Below are positions 43,587 to 52,305 of a stretch of DNA of 64,000 nucleotides, piece by piece. The DNA is taken from contig NZ_QJRH01000058.1 in the NCBI RefSeq assembly GCF_003254545.1, forward strand, positions 1 through 64,000, in the 5' to 3' direction. This stretch comes from Flavobacterium tistrianum. GTDB lineage: Bacteria; Bacteroidota; Bacteroidia; Flavobacteriales; Flavobacteriaceae. A model generated the notes under the pieces. The model worked only from the letters and a program-made list of their open reading frames with translations. It was not told the origin of the DNA and did not search any database. The position numbers and the translations under genes are program-made. The stretch's first letter is position 1. The number at the start of each line of letters is the position of its first letter.

Positions 43587-43643
43587 TTTTATATTGTAAA
43601 GATTTATCTTTTGCTATAAATATTTCGCTTCTCTGAAGCTTAT

Positions 43644-43676
43644 AAAAAAAGCCGCCCTTTTGAGACAGCTTTTTTA
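43644..43676. terminator. Bidirectional terminator-like stem upstream of the ctaA stop
   Basis: AAAAAAGC and GCTTTTTT form an 8-bp stem with a 15-base loop. It serves ctaA on the minus strand and could stop plus-strand read-through. The stem is A/T-heavy, so strength is uncertain. Confidence 0.55.
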
Positions 43677-43696
43677 ACGTTTTAATATATTTCGAT

Positions 43697-44722
43697 TTAT
43701 TTACTTAATCTATGCAATGTATACGTCATAGCACTTAAAAGGAAAAACGCCATAATTTGGTGAATTAATCCTAAAGCCAAAGGAACACTATATAATAAAG
43801 TGAAAACGCCAAGCAAGAACTGAATGAAAACAAAAACAACTAAAGTTTTGATTCCGTTTGATTGAGTATGAGTAAGTGTATATTTTTTGCTTTTGAAGAA
43901 AAGGAAAAGAATGATCCCCACTACAACATAAGCAAAAGTTCTGTGAACAAACTGAACACCGCTTTTTCCTTCAATTAAGTTTTTTATTAAAGAAGACTGC
44001 TCAATAAAAACAGATTCGTGAATAAATTCTCCGTCACTCATTAAAGGCCAATGATTGTGAATTAATCCCGCATTTAAACCTGCCACAAATCCACCGTAAA
44101 TAATTTGGATTAGTAACACGACCAAAGCATAACGAGCAATATTTCTTAAAGGTAAAATCTTGTTGATATTTCTTTCTGGATAAATCAAATCCAACGCTAC
44201 CCAAAGTGTGTAAGCGAAAGTGATAAAAGCAAAAGTTAAGTGTAATGAAAGTCTGAAGTGGCTTACATCTGGATTGTCAATTAATCCGCTTCTTACCATA
44301 AACCATCCTAAAAATCCTTGGAAAGCTCCCATTGCCAAAAGTACGATGCATTTTTTGATGGTTGGAGTATCTAATTTCTTTTTCGCTAAAAAGTAAACAA
44401 ACGGAACAAAGAAAACCAAACCAATAATACGCCCGATGAAACGGTGGAACCATTCCCAAAAATAAATAAATTTATAATCGGCTAATTGAAAATCGTTGTG
44501 AATATTGATTTTCTGATATTCTGGAAATTTCTTGTATTCGTCAAAAGCGGCTTGCCATTTGGCTTCTGTTAAAGGCGGGAAAGTATCGGTTACCAAATGC
44601 CAGTCGGTCATAGATAAACCTGAATTGGTCAAACGCGTGATACCGCCAACAACAACCATTAAAAACAATAAAACACAGCCCGATAGTAACCAAATGATTA
44701 CTGATTTATTCTCTTTTTTCAT
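43697..44722 (-). CDS. ctaA: Heme A synthase (CtaA/Cox15)
   Basis: A 341-residue inner-membrane protein with eight predicted helices that converts heme O to heme A for cytochrome oxidase. Family hallmarks are GGITRLTNSGLSMTDWHLVT, the conserved His residues in HRFIGRIIGLVF, FRLSLHLTFAF, VQFVHRTFAY and LGLIHQIMAF. It overlaps the upstream small membrane gene by 4 bases (ATGA), so translation is coupled. Confidence 0.95.
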   Translation of the reverse strand: MKKENKSVIIWLLSGCVLLFLMVVVGGITRLTNSGLSMTDWHLVTDTFPPLTEAKWQAAFDEYKKFPEYQKINIHNDFQLADYKFIYFWEWFHRFIGRIIGLVFFVPFVYFLAKKKLDTPTIKKCIVLLAMGAFQGFLGWFMVRSGLIDNPDVSHFRLSLHLTFAFITFAYTLWVALDLIYPERNINKILPLRNIARYALVVLLIQIIYGGFVAGLNAGLIHNHWPLMSDGEFIHESVFIEQSSLIKNLIEGKSGVQFVHRTFAYVVVGIILFLFFKSKKYTLTHTQSNGIKTLVVFVFIQFLLGVFTLLYSVPLALGLIHQIMAFFLLSAMTYTLHRLSK

Positions 44723-45087
44723 TCTTTTCCGATTAATTCGATTTCGTTTTCTTTTTTGGTATTTAAAATTCTTTTTAAATAGAATTTTGCTATATATAGA
44801 TTTATTAAAATACTTGTTATTAATATTGAACTTCCAAAAATCAATCTATTGATGTTGTTACTAATGTTAATCTTTAAATCTGACATTTCAATTAAAGCAG
44901 GACTAGTTAGGATAGCTGCGATAATGAAAACTATAAAGCAAGGAAAAAAAATAGATATTAGTAAGTAGAATAATTTATGTTTAAAATGTTTTTTTTCGGT
45001 CTTTTTTAGCTCTTTAAAAAATATAAAATTTGAGTAAAAAATTATTAAAATAAATGTTACTAAAAAAAAGCCACCTAAAAAATCCAT
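44719..45087 (-). CDS. Small hydrophobic membrane protein
   Basis: A 122-residue A/T-rich gene product with three hydrophobic helices (FFLVTFILIIFYSNFIFF; YLLISIFFPCFIVFIIAAIL; ILITSILINLYIAKFYL) and a Lys-rich N-terminal loop. I do not recognise a family. It overlaps ctaA by 4 bases and starts at the stop codon of cca, so it is translationally tied to both. Its A/T content resembles recently acquired or fast-evolving genes. Confidence 0.6.
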   Translation of the reverse strand: MDFLGGFFLVTFILIIFYSNFIFFKELKKTEKKHFKHKLFYLLISIFFPCFIVFIIAAILTSPALIEMSDLKINISNNINRLIFGSSILITSILINLYIAKFYLKRILNTKKENEIELIGKE

Positions 45088-46517
45088 TACTTCTTAGGTG
45101 TTAGATTTAATTTCTCAGCTCGTTTAATCACAAAATCATAAGCCGCTTGATATTCGTTTGGAATATCGCCTTCAAGAATTGCTTCTTTTACTGCTTCTTT
45201 TAAAATTCCGATTTCTCGTGAAGGTTTTAAGTCGAACATTTCCATAATTTCTTCACCAGTAATTGGTGGCTGAAAATTACGAACATGATCGCGTTCTTCG
45301 ACTTCAACAATCTTCTTGCGTACGAGTTCGAAATTTTTATGATATTTCTTGAATTTTGAAGGGTTTTTGGTTGTGATATCTGCCTCACATAATGTCATTA
45401 AGTTTTCTACATCTTCACCAGCATCAAAAACCAAACGACGAACAGCACTGTCAGTCACGATATCCTGCGCCAAAACAATCGGACGTGAACTCATGATAAC
45501 CATTTTCTGAACGAACTTCATTTTATGGTTTAAAGGCATATGCAAACGTTCGAATATTTTCTTCGCCATTTTTCCGCCCAGAAATTCATGTCCGTGAAAA
45601 GTCCAACCTTGTTTTTTAGTGAAACGTTTGGTTGGTGCCTTTCCGATATCATGCAGTAATGCCGACCAGCGTAACCAAACATCATCTGTATTTGGGCAAA
45701 TGTTATCGACAACTTCTAGCGTATGGTAAAAATTGTTTTTATGTGTATGACCTTCAATTTCTTCCACCTGATTCAACGCTGTTAATTCGGGTAAGATTAA
45801 ATCTAAAAGTCCTGTTTTGTATAAAAGTAAAAATCCTGTTGAAGGTTTATCGGTCATGAGAATTTTGTTTAACTCATCAACGATTCTTTCTCCAGAAATA
45901 ATTTTAATGCGATCAGCATTTTTGGTGATTGCATTCAATGAATTTTCCTCAATTTCAAAATTCAATTGAGTCGCAAAACGAATGGCACGAAGCATTCGCA
46001 ATGGATCATCAGAATAGGTAATATCTGGATCCAAAGGTGTTTTTATTGTTTTATTTTCTAAATCGGTTAGTCCGTTAAAAGGATCTAAAAGATCTCCAAA
46101 ATTATTTTCATTTAAGGATAGAGCCAGCGCATTGATTGTAAAATCACGACGATTTTGATCATCTTGTAAAGTTCCGTTTTCCACAATCGGATTTCGGCTG
46201 TCTCTAGTATAAGATTCTTTTCGAGCGCCAACAAATTCGATATCCGTATCTTCAAAACGAAGCATAGCTGTTCCGTAAGTTTTAAAAACTTGAACTTTTG
46301 GTTTATTCGGAAGTAAATCTGAAACTTTAAGAGCCAATTCGATGCCGCTTCCAACAGCCACTACATCAATGTCTTTTTTAGAACCTCGGTTTAAAAGCAA
46401 ATCACGAACAAATCCTCCTATCACATAAGAGTCAACTTTTAATTCCTGAGAAGCTTTCGAAATGATATCGAAGATTTTGTTTTGTAAAGCAGTTTTATAG
46501 TTTGTTTGTATCGCCAC
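45087..46517 (-). CDS. cca: CCA tRNA nucleotidyltransferase with HD domain
   Basis: A 476-residue enzyme that adds or repairs the 3' CCA of tRNAs. The nucleotidyltransferase motif is GGFVRDLLLNRGSKKDIDVV (Asp49, Asp51), followed by RRDFTINALAL, DPLRMLRAIRFA and ERI. The HD domain contains HTHKNNF, LLHDIGKAP and HEFLGGKM. The start codon is a GTG at 46515-46517 that belongs to a CACGAATT repeat arm. There is no ATG nearby, so the original start appears to have been lost when the repeat arrived. Confidence 0.92.
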   Translation of the reverse strand: MAIQTNYKTALQNKIFDIISKASQELKVDSYVIGGFVRDLLLNRGSKKDIDVVAVGSGIELALKVSDLLPNKPKVQVFKTYGTAMLRFEDTDIEFVGARKESYTRDSRNPIVENGTLQDDQNRRDFTINALALSLNENNFGDLLDPFNGLTDLENKTIKTPLDPDITYSDDPLRMLRAIRFATQLNFEIEENSLNAITKNADRIKIISGERIVDELNKILMTDKPSTGFLLLYKTGLLDLILPELTALNQVEEIEGHTHKNNFYHTLEVVDNICPNTDDVWLRWSALLHDIGKAPTKRFTKKQGWTFHGHEFLGGKMAKKIFERLHMPLNHKMKFVQKMVIMSSRPIVLAQDIVTDSAVRRLVFDAGEDVENLMTLCEADITTKNPSKFKKYHKNFELVRKKIVEVEERDHVRNFQPPITGEEIMEMFDLKPSREIGILKEAVKEAILEGDIPNEYQAAYDFVIKRAEKLNLTPKK

Positions 46518-46531
46518 GAATTCACTAATTT

Positions 46532-46906
46532 TTATAAAATAATACGTTTATGTTCAAGTGAGGTAGAATTAAAGTTTGCTAAAATCGCTAAATTGTTTTT
46601 GGAAACTTTTAGATAATTAAGACATTGTGAAATGTATTTTGGATGTAAATAATCGCTTGATTTTATTTCAAGTATAATTTGATCAAACAAAACAAAATCA
46701 GCATAAAATCTGTGATCTAATATTATGTCTTTATAATTTACCAAATATTCTTTTTCTCTTTCAAATGGAATATTGGCTTTCTTGAATTCATATTCTAAAG
46801 CATCTTTATATAAGATTTCAGAAAATCCTCCACCTAAATTTCTATGAACATCAAATAAAATTCCCATTATCTGATAGCTTTCCTGCTGATACAATATTTT
46901 TGACAT
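46532..46906 (-). CDS. GxxExxY protein, PD-(D/E)XK nuclease-like
   Basis: A 124-residue protein with the name-giving motif GFSEILY (Gly27, Glu30, Tyr33). It also has a PD-(D/E)XK-type core: Asp70 in FYADFV, Glu80-x-Lys82 in ILEIKSSD and Gln94 in ISQCLNYL. All expected catalytic positions are present. The family is frequent, often in several copies, in Bacteroidota; its biological role is not known. It lies 14 bases from the CCA gene start and is enclosed by CACGAATT repeats. Confidence 0.85.
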   Translation of the reverse strand: MSKILYQQESYQIMGILFDVHRNLGGGFSEILYKDALEYEFKKANIPFEREKEYLVNYKDIILDHRFYADFVLFDQIILEIKSSDYLHPKYISQCLNYLKVSKNNLAILANFNSTSLEHKRIIL

Positions 46907-46920
46907 AATCTAAATTTTTT

Positions 46921-46983
46921 CCGCCACGAATTCACGAATTTTTCTAATTTATTTTTTAAAAAGTTAATTCGTGAATTTGTGGC
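46921..46983. repeat. CACGAATT palindrome right of the GxxExxY gene
   Basis: CCGCCACGAATTCACGAATT (46921-46940) pairs with AATTCGTGAATTTGTGGC (46966-46983). The arm lies 14 bases upstream of the nuclease ATG, so it is part of its leader. Confidence 0.92.
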
Positions 46984-47170
46984 TATTATTTAGAATACAA
47001 CTTTCAATTTTGTATTGAAAATGTTTTTGGAATTTTATGGTTGCAAATTTACAACATAGAAAATGCCTATTACAATCTATTACTCACTTTTTTGAATAAA
47101 TTCACAATTTTTCAATTGAATTTTATTAAAATAAAAAACAGTGGTGGCGAACGATTCGAATTAATCTAAA
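46984..47170. other. Gene-free stretch between two CACGAATT repeats
   Basis: A/T-rich DNA without a credible reading frame. CGAATTAATCTAAATT (near 47155) echoes CGAATTAATACAAATT at about 47233, inside the next repeat. Otherwise I see nothing in it. Confidence 0.6.
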
Positions 47171-47294
47171 TTTTCCGCCACGAATTCACGAATTATTTTT
47201 AATTGATTTTAAAAAAAGGGTGTTGAATTATACGAATTAATACAAATTGAGTTAACAGATTTGAAAAAAAGAATTTGTGAATTCGTGGCAGAAA
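47171..47294. repeat. CACGAATT inverted repeat with a 77-base centre
   Basis: TTTTCCGCCACGAATTCACG (continuing to 47194) and AATTTGTGAATTCGTGGCAG (47272 onward) are the arms. The centre is longer than in other copies and contains a further CGAATTAATACAAATT. It ends about 90 bases before yaaA. Confidence 0.88.
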
Positions 47295-47354
47295 AAAAAT
47301 ATACGCCAATAGAACAAATCAATTGCGATAATCTATTTTTAGAAATTCAATTTG

Positions 47355-47362
47355 TATTTTTG
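47355..47362 (+). promoter_or_regulatory. yaaA promoter -7 element
   Basis: TATTTTTG fits TAnnTTTG and lies 20 bases before the yaaA ATG. A -33 element at the usual distance is not convincing. Confidence 0.5.
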
Positions 47363-47382
47363 AATCATACAAAAACGTACAA

Positions 47383-48141
47383 ATGAAAATTGTTATATCT
47401 CCTGCGAAATCATTGAATTTCGAAAAAGAATTACCAACATCTCAATATACTGAACCTTCATTTTTAAAAGAAGCAAGAGTGGTTCATAAAGTAGTGAAAA
47501 CTAAAAAACCAGCTGAATTATCAGAACTAATGTCTATCTCAGACAAACTAGCCGATTTAAACTGGAAACGTAACCAAGAATGGAAAACGCCTTTTACTGC
47601 GGAAAATGCGCGACCAGCAGTTTATACTTTTGATGGCGATGTTTATACAGGTTTAGATGCATATACCATTCCGTTAGAAAAATTAGATGTTTTGCAAGAT
47701 AAATTGAGAATTTTATCTGGACTTTACGGACTTTTGAAACCATTAGATTTAATGCAGGCGTATCGTTTAGAAATGGGAACTAAAATGCCGGTTGGCGAAT
47801 TTAAAAACTTGCATGAATTCTGGAAACCAACCGTGACAAAAGCTTTAAACAAAGAATTGAAAAAAGGAGAATTGTTTGTGAATTTGGCTAGTAACGAATA
47901 CTTTTCAGCGGTTGATGTAAAAGCTTTAAAAGTTCCAGTTATTACGCCAGACTTCAAAGATTATAAAGACGGAAAATTAAAAATGATCAGTTTCTTTGCT
48001 AAAAAGGCGAGAGGTATGATGGTTCGTTATATTATTGATACAAATGCTGAAACTATAGATGACTTAAAAGGTTTTAATTATGAAGGATATCAGTTTGATG
48101 CGAATCTTTCTAAAGGAAATCACTTGGTTTTTACAAGATAG
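47383..48141 (+). CDS. yaaA: Peroxide stress protein YaaA
   Basis: A 252-residue member of the DUF328 family (start MKIVISPAKSLNFEKELPTS). Conserved stretches are AVYTFDGDVYTGLDA, LSGLYGLLKPLDLMQAYRLE and NLASNEYFSAVD, then FFAKKARGMMVRYIID. In E. coli the protein limits iron-driven damage during peroxide stress. The gene is monocistronic and followed by a single octamer repeat arm. Confidence 0.94.
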   Translation: MKIVISPAKSLNFEKELPTSQYTEPSFLKEARVVHKVVKTKKPAELSELMSISDKLADLNWKRNQEWKTPFTAENARPAVYTFDGDVYTGLDAYTIPLEKLDVLQDKLRILSGLYGLLKPLDLMQAYRLEMGTKMPVGEFKNLHEFWKPTVTKALNKELKKGELFVNLASNEYFSAVDVKALKVPVITPDFKDYKDGKLKMISFFAKKARGMMVRYIIDTNAETIDDLKGFNYEGYQFDANLSKGNHLVFTR

Positions 48142-48150
48142 ATTTTTTGA

Positions 48151-48184
48151 GGGACAAAGGCTCAAAGTTGCAAAGGTTCAGAGG
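48151..48184. repeat. Single octamer arm after yaaA
   Basis: GGGACAAAGGCTCAAAGTTG continues to CAAAGGTTCAGAGG. AAAG recurs every 8 bases with NNNC between. No complementary arm is seen in the following 120 bases, which contain only ACTGAAAACTGGCACTGAAA-type short repeats and a terminator. Confidence 0.85.
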
Positions 48185-48233
48185 GGTTTTAGCATAAAGC
48201 TTATAAACTGAAAACTGGCACTGAAAACTGTGA

Positions 48234-48277
48234 CTAAAAAAATAAACGCCGAATTCTAAATGATGAATTCGGCGTTT
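48234..48277 (-). terminator. Terminator of the efflux operon
   Basis: AAACGCCGAATTC and GAATTCGGCGTTT form a 13-bp stem with an 8-base loop. The minus-strand T-rich tail (TATTTTTTT) follows, 25 bases past the EmrB stop. Confidence 0.85.
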
Positions 48278-48301
48278 CTGCGTATTATAAATCTATTATC
48301 A

Positions 48302-49888
48302 TTAATGCATTGCGTCGGCTGCACTAATTTTGTTCTTCCCTTTTTTGATAAAGAGAATAATCGGTATGCAACATAAGAACATAATTCCTAGATAAAGGAA
48401 AATATCCATATAAGCCATTACAGTACTTTGTTTCATTACTGAATATTCTATGGCTTGATATGCTTTTTTCAAAGCGACATCTGCACTATATCCTTTTGCC
48501 ATAAAGGCGTGCTGCATTCCTGCAATACGCTGCTGTACGTCAAATTTAGCAGGATCTAGGTTATTAATCAAATCTACTCGGTGCGACTGGCTGAAACGTG
48601 TGATGAAAGTCGTAATAATCGCGATACCAAAAGATCCGCCTAATTGACGCATCATTCCAGTAAATGCAGCTCCTTCACCAATTTGTTTCCCTTTTAATGT
48701 TGAAAGCGAAAGCGTTGTAATAGGAACGAAAAGCAATCCTAAACCAATTCCTCTCAAAATTAATGGCCAGTACATATGTTCAACTCCTGTGTCAGGTGTC
48801 ATACGGCTGTACATCATGAAAGTAAAGAAGAAGAAAATCAAAAATCCTATTCCCACCATATATCCTTGAGGTACACCTTTCTGAATCATATTACCCACAA
48901 ATGGCATCATAATAGCCGTTGTGATAGATCCCGGAATCAATAATAATCCTGCATCTGTTGCTGTCCATCCTAAAATAGACTGTGTGTAAATTGGGATAAT
49001 TAAAGTAGAACCGTACAAACCAAAACCAAGAATAAAACACATTACAGTTCCTATTCTAAGATTTCCATCTTTTAGAACACTTAGGTTTACAATTGGATAT
49101 TCATAGGTAAGCTCTCTCCAAATAAAAAGAACCAATCCTAAAACCGTAACAACACTTAGAGTTACAATTAGTGAATCATTAAACCAGTCATCCTGTTGCC
49201 CGTGTTCTAAAACGAATTGTAAGGAACCAATGAAAGTACTCAACAATATAATTCCCCACCAGTCCACCTGATTGGCTTTTAATTTTTCTCCATATTTCGG
49301 ACTTCTAACAAAAGTTAAAGCCAAAATAGTAGCAATAATTCCTAACGGAATATTGATATAGAAAATATAAGGCCAAGAATAATTATCTACCAAATATCCT
49401 CCCAAAGGCGGACCTAATGTTGGACCAACAATTACACCCATTCCGTAAATAGCTTGTGCCATTCCTCGTTTTGCTACTGGATAACTTTCTGTAATAATCG
49501 TTTGGGCTGTTACTAGTAATGCTCCACCACCCATACCTTGTACGAAACGGAAAGCTACTAGTTCCCAAATATTGGTGGCATTACCACACAAAAAAGAACA
49601 GACTGTAAATATTATAATGGAAGCCACAAAATAATTACGTCTTCCAAATTGCTGCGATAGCCAGCTCGTCATCGGAATTACAATAACATTCGCAATTGCG
49701 TATGCTGTAATTACCCATGCAACATCGGTCAAGGTAGCACCAAGACTTCCGCGCATGTCCGTCAGCGCTACGTTTACAATCGTCGTATCAACAATTTCCA
49801 ACAGTGCACAAAGCACTGCTGTAATCGTAATGATAACACGTCTGAAACCGTATTCTACTAAATCGTCGTCTTGTACTGCTGTAGCCAT
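48302..49888 (-). CDS. emrB: EmrB/QacA-type DHA2 drug:H+ antiporter
   Basis: A 528-residue membrane protein with 14 predicted helices. DHA2 features are LEIVDTTIVNVALTDMRGSL near the first helix (motif D1) and WVITAYAIANVIVIPMTSWL, then GRRNYF (motif A). GPTLGPPLGGYLVDNYSWPY is motif C. It is expected to work with the HlyD-type adaptor and TolC encoded just upstream as a tripartite pump. The gene lies 5 bases after the adaptor gene. Confidence 0.93.
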   Translation of the reverse strand: MATAVQDDDLVEYGFRRVIITITAVLCALLEIVDTTIVNVALTDMRGSLGATLTDVAWVITAYAIANVIVIPMTSWLSQQFGRRNYFVASIIIFTVCSFLCGNATNIWELVAFRFVQGMGGGALLVTAQTIITESYPVAKRGMAQAIYGMGVIVGPTLGPPLGGYLVDNYSWPYIFYINIPLGIIATILALTFVRSPKYGEKLKANQVDWWGIILLSTFIGSLQFVLEHGQQDDWFNDSLIVTLSVVTVLGLVLFIWRELTYEYPIVNLSVLKDGNLRIGTVMCFILGFGLYGSTLIIPIYTQSILGWTATDAGLLLIPGSITTAIMMPFVGNMIQKGVPQGYMVGIGFLIFFFFTFMMYSRMTPDTGVEHMYWPLILRGIGLGLLFVPITTLSLSTLKGKQIGEGAAFTGMMRQLGGSFGIAIITTFITRFSQSHRVDLINNLDPAKFDVQQRIAGMQHAFMAKGYSADVALKKAYQAIEYSVMKQSTVMAYMDIFLYLGIMFLCCIPIILFIKKGKNKISAADAMH

Positions 49889-49893
49889 TTATC

Positions 49894-50973
49894 TTATTTC
49901 AAATGTACATCTACGTCAACGTTCATACCTGGTCTTAAAAGTTTCACTTTTTCAGGATCGTTAGATTCGTCTATGGTAATTTTTACTGGTAATCTCTGAA
50001 TTGTTTTTACGAAGTTTCCTGTTGCGTTATCAGGAGGCAATAATGAAAAACGAGATCCTGTTGCAGGAGAGAAAGAAGATACTGTTCCTTTAAACTCATA
50101 GTTTGGATAAGCATCAACTTTTAAACTCACTTTTTGTCCCACAACCATTTTGTTCAATTGTGTTTCTTTAAAGTTAGCTACAACCCAAGCCTCATTATTA
50201 TTGATAATATAGAATAAAGATTGTCCTGGCTGAACCAATTGTCCTGGCTGAATATCAACTTTAGAAACCTGACCGTCAATTGCAGCAGTAACTACAGTAT
50301 AAGAAAGGTTTAAGTGAGCCACATCAAGCATTGTTTTTGCTTTTTTGATATTTGCAGCAGCAACTTCTGTCTGTTTATCAGAAACTTTAGATTTTGATTG
50401 AATAACCGATTTTTGGTAAGAACTAGCTTTTTGCTGTTGCTCTAAAACACGTACCTGATTTTCAGCTTCTTCTTTTGCTGTCAAAGCCTGCTCATACTGT
50501 TGTTTTGTAATAGTATGCGTTTTGTACAAGTTATTGTAACGGTTATAATCGTTTGTAAGCTGTCTCAATCTAATTTTTGCACTTTCGATAGAACCGCTTG
50601 CAGATTTCATTTGTGCATCAGAAACAGAGATGCTTGCGTAAGCACTTCCAATATCTGCTTTTGCTGCTTCAAATTGACCTTCAGCTCCCAATAATGCTGC
50701 ATTAGCTTCATCAATCTTTAATTGATAATCTCTCTTATCGATAGTAAATAAAGTATCTCCTTTTTTTACATAATCATTATCTTTCACATAAACTTTGCTG
50801 ATATATCCTGAAACTCTAGGGATAATCGGGTTCATTCTTTTTTCGATCTGAGCATCATCTGTTTCTTCGTGAGCTTGACCGTGCAGGTATTTAGATATTC
50901 CGTAAGTTCCGCCTCCTAAAATCAGAACTGCAAGTATTATGATGAATTTTTTATTTGTTTTTTTCTTTTCCAT
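49894..50973 (-). CDS. emrA: HlyD/EmrA membrane-fusion adaptor
   Basis: A 359-residue periplasmic adaptor with one N-terminal transmembrane helix (FIIILAVLILGGGTYGI). The lipoyl half-motifs are PRVSGYISKVYVKDNDYVKK and DGQVSKVDIQPGQLVQPGQS, with a long coiled coil in between (about 80-205). The beta-barrel domain follows (AWVVANFKETQLNKMVVGQK). The family bridges an inner-membrane pump to TolC. It is 12 bases from the TolC gene. Confidence 0.93.
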   Translation of the reverse strand: MEKKKTNKKFIIILAVLILGGGTYGISKYLHGQAHEETDDAQIEKRMNPIIPRVSGYISKVYVKDNDYVKKGDTLFTIDKRDYQLKIDEANAALLGAEGQFEAAKADIGSAYASISVSDAQMKSASGSIESAKIRLRQLTNDYNRYNNLYKTHTITKQQYEQALTAKEEAENQVRVLEQQQKASSYQKSVIQSKSKVSDKQTEVAAANIKKAKTMLDVAHLNLSYTVVTAAIDGQVSKVDIQPGQLVQPGQSLFYIINNNEAWVVANFKETQLNKMVVGQKVSLKVDAYPNYEFKGTVSSFSPATGSRFSLLPPDNATGNFVKTIQRLPVKITIDESNDPEKVKLLRPGMNVDVDVHLK

Positions 50974-50985
50974 GAGAGCTATCGA

Positions 50986-52305
50986 TTATATTTTAGAAAG
51001 ATTGAATGATTGTGATAATTGTCCTGATACTGAAAGTAATTCGTAATATTTTTGAATAATGGTTGCTTTAGATAAAGCAGTTTGAATTTTGGCATTTAAA
51101 TGCTCTACATCTGCTTCTACCAAATCATTAGTGTCAGATAAACCATTGTCAAATTTATCTTTTACTAATCTGTAGTTTTCTGCTGCTTGCTGTAATGCTT
51201 CTTCATAAACCACACTTTGATTAATTGCTAGGTCATAATCTTCAATAGATTTTTGAACCTCTACTTTAATGCGGTCTGTCATAATTGCTTCGGTATTTTT
51301 TACTTCCAAAGCTCTGCTTTCTGCTTCTTTTACGTGAACATTATTTTTTAAAATTCCAGATAAATCGTAAGATAATCCGATTCCAAAGTTCATCGCATAT
51401 TTTACAGTTACAATGTCTTTTAAGTCAAATGCAGTATAGCCACCTAAAAGTGAAACAGAAGGATAATATGCTGCTTTTGCAATTTTGACATTAGCTTCAG
51501 AAGCTTTGCTTTGCAATCTTATTGCTTCTAAATCTTTTCTGCTTTCAAGTGCAACAGCATCAGATGTTATAGAATTGCTTGTTTTTAGATTAAAGAAATC
51601 TTGTTCGTTTACCTCAATTTTTACATTCGGGTCTAATTTAAGCAAAGTCGTTAAGTAGTAATTGATGTTATTAATATTATTATTAGCTTCATCAATAGAT
51701 AATTGCGTTTTAGAAACTAATAATTGCGCTTTTAATAAATCATTTCTCGGAATAATTCCGTTTTTCTCCAACTCTGTAAAATCAGTAACACGCTGTTTTG
51801 CGCTTTTTTGATTTTCGTTTAAAACATCTAAAGTTTTTTGAGCCTTGTACAGTGCTGTGTAATAAGTAATTGCTTTTAAAGCAACATCTTCTTTAGTTTT
51901 TGCAGCATTGGCAGTTTCCGCTTCGTACATTCCTTCATAGGCATCAATGCTGTTTTGAATTTTAAATCCAGCAAAAATAGGAAGACTTAAATTAGCCATT
52001 CCAAGCATTGCGCGGTCTGGAGAAGCCAGTGAAGCACTTTCGCCTTGATTAGGCATATCAATCGATGCTTTTGTAAGACGCTGATATTGACCAGAAATCT
52101 TAAGATCTGGGTATTGATTGTTTTTTACGGTTTTTAATTCGTATTTTTTTGTGTTTACCTTAGTATTGGCAAGCGTAACTTCGTTACTCTTTTCCCAAGC
52201 CATTTGCACGGCCTCGCCCAAGGTTAAACTTGTTTTTTCTTGTGCTTCTATTGAAGATATTCCGATGAAGAAAACTCCAAAGAGCATTAATTGACTAATT
52301 TTCAT
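50986..52305 (-). CDS. tolC: TolC family outer-membrane efflux protein
   Basis: The 439-residue product starts at ATG 52303-52305 with a signal peptide (SQLMLFGVFFIGISSIEAQE). The OEP pattern of two repeats of about 200 residues is visible, with long helices (LESRKDLEAIRLQSKASEAN, AESRALEVKNTEAIMTDRIK) and short beta strands. It forms the outer-membrane exit duct for the adaptor and pump. It overlaps the 3' end of the TetR gene by 11 bases. Confidence 0.92.
   Translation of the reverse strand: MKISQLMLFGVFFIGISSIEAQEKTSLTLGEAVQMAWEKSNEVTLANTKVNTKKYELKTVKNNQYPDLKISGQYQRLTKASIDMPNQGESASLASPDRAMLGMANLSLPIFAGFKIQNSIDAYEGMYEAETANAAKTKEDVALKAITYYTALYKAQKTLDVLNENQKSAKQRVTDFTELEKNGIIPRNDLLKAQLLVSKTQLSIDEANNNINNINYYLTTLLKLDPNVKIEVNEQDFFNLKTSNSITSDAVALESRKDLEAIRLQSKASEANVKIAKAAYYPSVSLLGGYTAFDLKDIVTVKYAMNFGIGLSYDLSGILKNNVHVKEAESRALEVKNTEAIMTDRIKVEVQKSIEDYDLAINQSVVYEEALQQAAENYRLVKDKFDNGLSDTNDLVEADVEHLNAKIQTALSKATIIQKYYELLSVSGQLSQSFNLSKI

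Larger units (their letters stand above)
46513..46983. mobile_element. Candidate GxxExxY cassette flanked by CACGAATT repeats
   Basis: GCCACGAATTCACTAATT (46513-46530) is inverted relative to the right end (AATTCGTGAATTTGTGGC, to 46983), so the nuclease-like gene sits between about 18-bp terminal inverted repeats. The right end is itself a full palindrome (46921-46983). No transposase is visible. Mobility is inference from structure and from empty copies of the palindrome elsewhere. Confidence 0.45.
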
